DNA of 5,616 bases from Actinomycetota bacterium (lineage in GTDB: Bacteria; Actinomycetota; Acidimicrobiia; Acidimicrobiales; Acidimicrobiaceae). The stretch spans positions 1 to 5,616 of the forward strand of contig SIRY01000214.1 of NCBI GenBank assembly GCA_004366215.1. Direction: 5' to 3'. A model generated the notes under the pieces. The model was not told the origin of the DNA. It made no database searches and saw only the letters and a list, made by a program, of their open reading frames with translations. Below are positions 5,051-5,616 of the stretch, piece after piece. The translations under genes were made by a program, and so were the position numbers. Each line of letters begins with the position of its first letter. The stretch's first letter is position 1.

Positions 5051-5616
5051 TCAGGACTCAGAGAGCTCGAACCATAGGAAGCCGTACGGAGCGAGCGTCA
5101 ACGGGTAGCCGACGCCTCGTCGGATGGCAGGAAACGGAGTCATCCCGAGCAGCTCGACAGGGACGTAGCCGTCGTAGGCGTCGAGGTCGAGCTCGCACGG
5201 CTGCGCCTTCGACGACACGTTGGCGACGCAGAGGACGACCCGATCTCGACTCGCGCTCGCGCGGAGGTACGCAAGGATGGCGGAGTTCTCGACGTCGAGG
5301 AGCTCGAAGGAGCCGACTCCGAAGATCCCCTCTTGGCGGCGAGCGAGTAGCAGCTCGCGCAGCCACCGGAGGAACGACGACGGGTTACGCATCTGCGACT
5401 CGACGTTGACGACCTGGAAGCCATAGACAGGATCAGTGATCGGCGCGAGGTAGAGCCGCTGAGGGTCGGCTCGAGAGAAGCCTCCGTTTCGATCAGGCGA
5501 CCACTGCATCGGTGTCCGGACAGAGTCACGATCGCCGAGGTAGACGTTGTCACCCATGAGTATCTCGTCGCCGTAGTAGAGGACTGGCGAGCCTGCCAGC
5601 GAGAGCAACAGGGCGT
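5051..5616 (-). CDS. treS: Trehalose synthase (maltose alpha-D-glucosyltransferase), C-terminal part only
   Basis: A GH13 enzyme that isomerises maltose and trehalose in the cytoplasm, linking trehalose with glycogen/maltose-1-phosphate metabolism. The window shows the last 187 residues plus 2 nt; full-length TreS is about 550-600. Visible near the start is SPVLYYGDEI, the conserved GH13 segment after the barrel. Then come GDNVYLGDRD, the TreS-specific RTPMQWSPDRNGGFSR and LYLAPITDPVYGFQ, and VNVESQ with RNPSSFLRW. The C-terminal beta-sandwich domain ends VPVELLG-TPFP and YGFLWFEL. The catalytic Asp/Glu residues lie outside the window. The protein stops right after the beta domain (TGA 5053-5051), so it is not fused to a maltokinase (Pep2) at its C-terminus. 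The lyase gene starts 36 bp downstream on the same strand. Confidence 0.95.
   Translation of the reverse strand, partial: ALLLSLAGSPVLYYGDEILMGDNVYLGDRDSVRTPMQWSPDRNGGFSRADPQRLYLAPITDPVYGFQVVNVESQMRNPSSFLRWLRELLLARRQEGIFGVGSFELLDVENSAILAYLRASASRDRVVLCVANVSSKAQPCELDLDAYDGYVPVELLGMTPFPAIRRGVGYPLTLAPYGFLWFELSES

Noticed and set aside
1..5616. A mobile element, defence system, CRISPR array or RNA gene as the hidden novel system.
   Set aside because: No transposase, integrase, direct-repeat array, toxin-antitoxin pair, tRNA cloverleaf or rRNA-like sequence was seen; base composition and codon use look uniform across the window.

Overview
The window is uniformly G+C-rich, with strong use of GC-ending codons (CTC, GCG, GTC, GAG). 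It looks like ordinary, densely packed chromosome of an actinobacterium. The gene types (ManB-like mutase, TreS, ethylmalonyl-CoA-pathway-like enzymes) and the candidate leaderless promoters fit that group. An Acidimicrobiia-type relative is my best guess, but that is inference. I see no tRNA, rRNA, insertion sequence, phage gene or CRISPR array.

Layout. (1) Positions 1-1254, minus strand: the N-terminal ~418 residues of a phosphomannomutase/phosphoglucomutase (ManB type); its C-terminus lies outside the window. (2) 1360-1569, minus: a 69-residue zinc-ribbon protein of unknown function, 105 bp upstream of manB and probably co-transcribed with it. (3) 1570-1740: a divergent intergenic region with two 17-bp perfect dyads and a -10-like hexamer exactly 6 nt before the next ATG. 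(4) 1741-3279, plus: a 512-residue acyl-CoA dehydrogenase with an N-terminal extension, best read as (2S)-methylsuccinyl-CoA dehydrogenase (Mcd). (5) 3276-4082, plus: a membrane protein of unknown function that overlaps the dehydrogenase by ATGA. (6) 4079-5014, minus: a CitE/HpcH-type CoA-ester lyase, best read as L-malyl-CoA/beta-methylmalyl-CoA lyase (Mcl1). It meets gene 5 tail to tail in a shared CTAG. (7) 5051-5616, minus: the C-terminal third of trehalose synthase TreS, running off the right edge.

How the genes may work together. Mcd and Mcl1 catalyse nearby steps of the ethylmalonyl-CoA pathway: methylsuccinyl-CoA is oxidised to mesaconyl-CoA and, after hydration, beta-methylmalyl-CoA is cleaved to glyoxylate and propionyl-CoA. 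The pair suggests acetyl-CoA assimilation without the glyoxylate shunt. Crotonyl-CoA carboxylase/reductase, ethylmalonyl-CoA mutase and mesaconyl-CoA hydratase are not in this window. ManB and TreS represent sugar-phosphate and trehalose/glycogen metabolism on either side. The most interesting signals are the Mcd/Mcl pair with matching TANNNT-N6-ATG start regions, the coupled membrane protein, the CTAG double stop, and the small zinc-ribbon protein with a dyad directly before its ribosome binding site.
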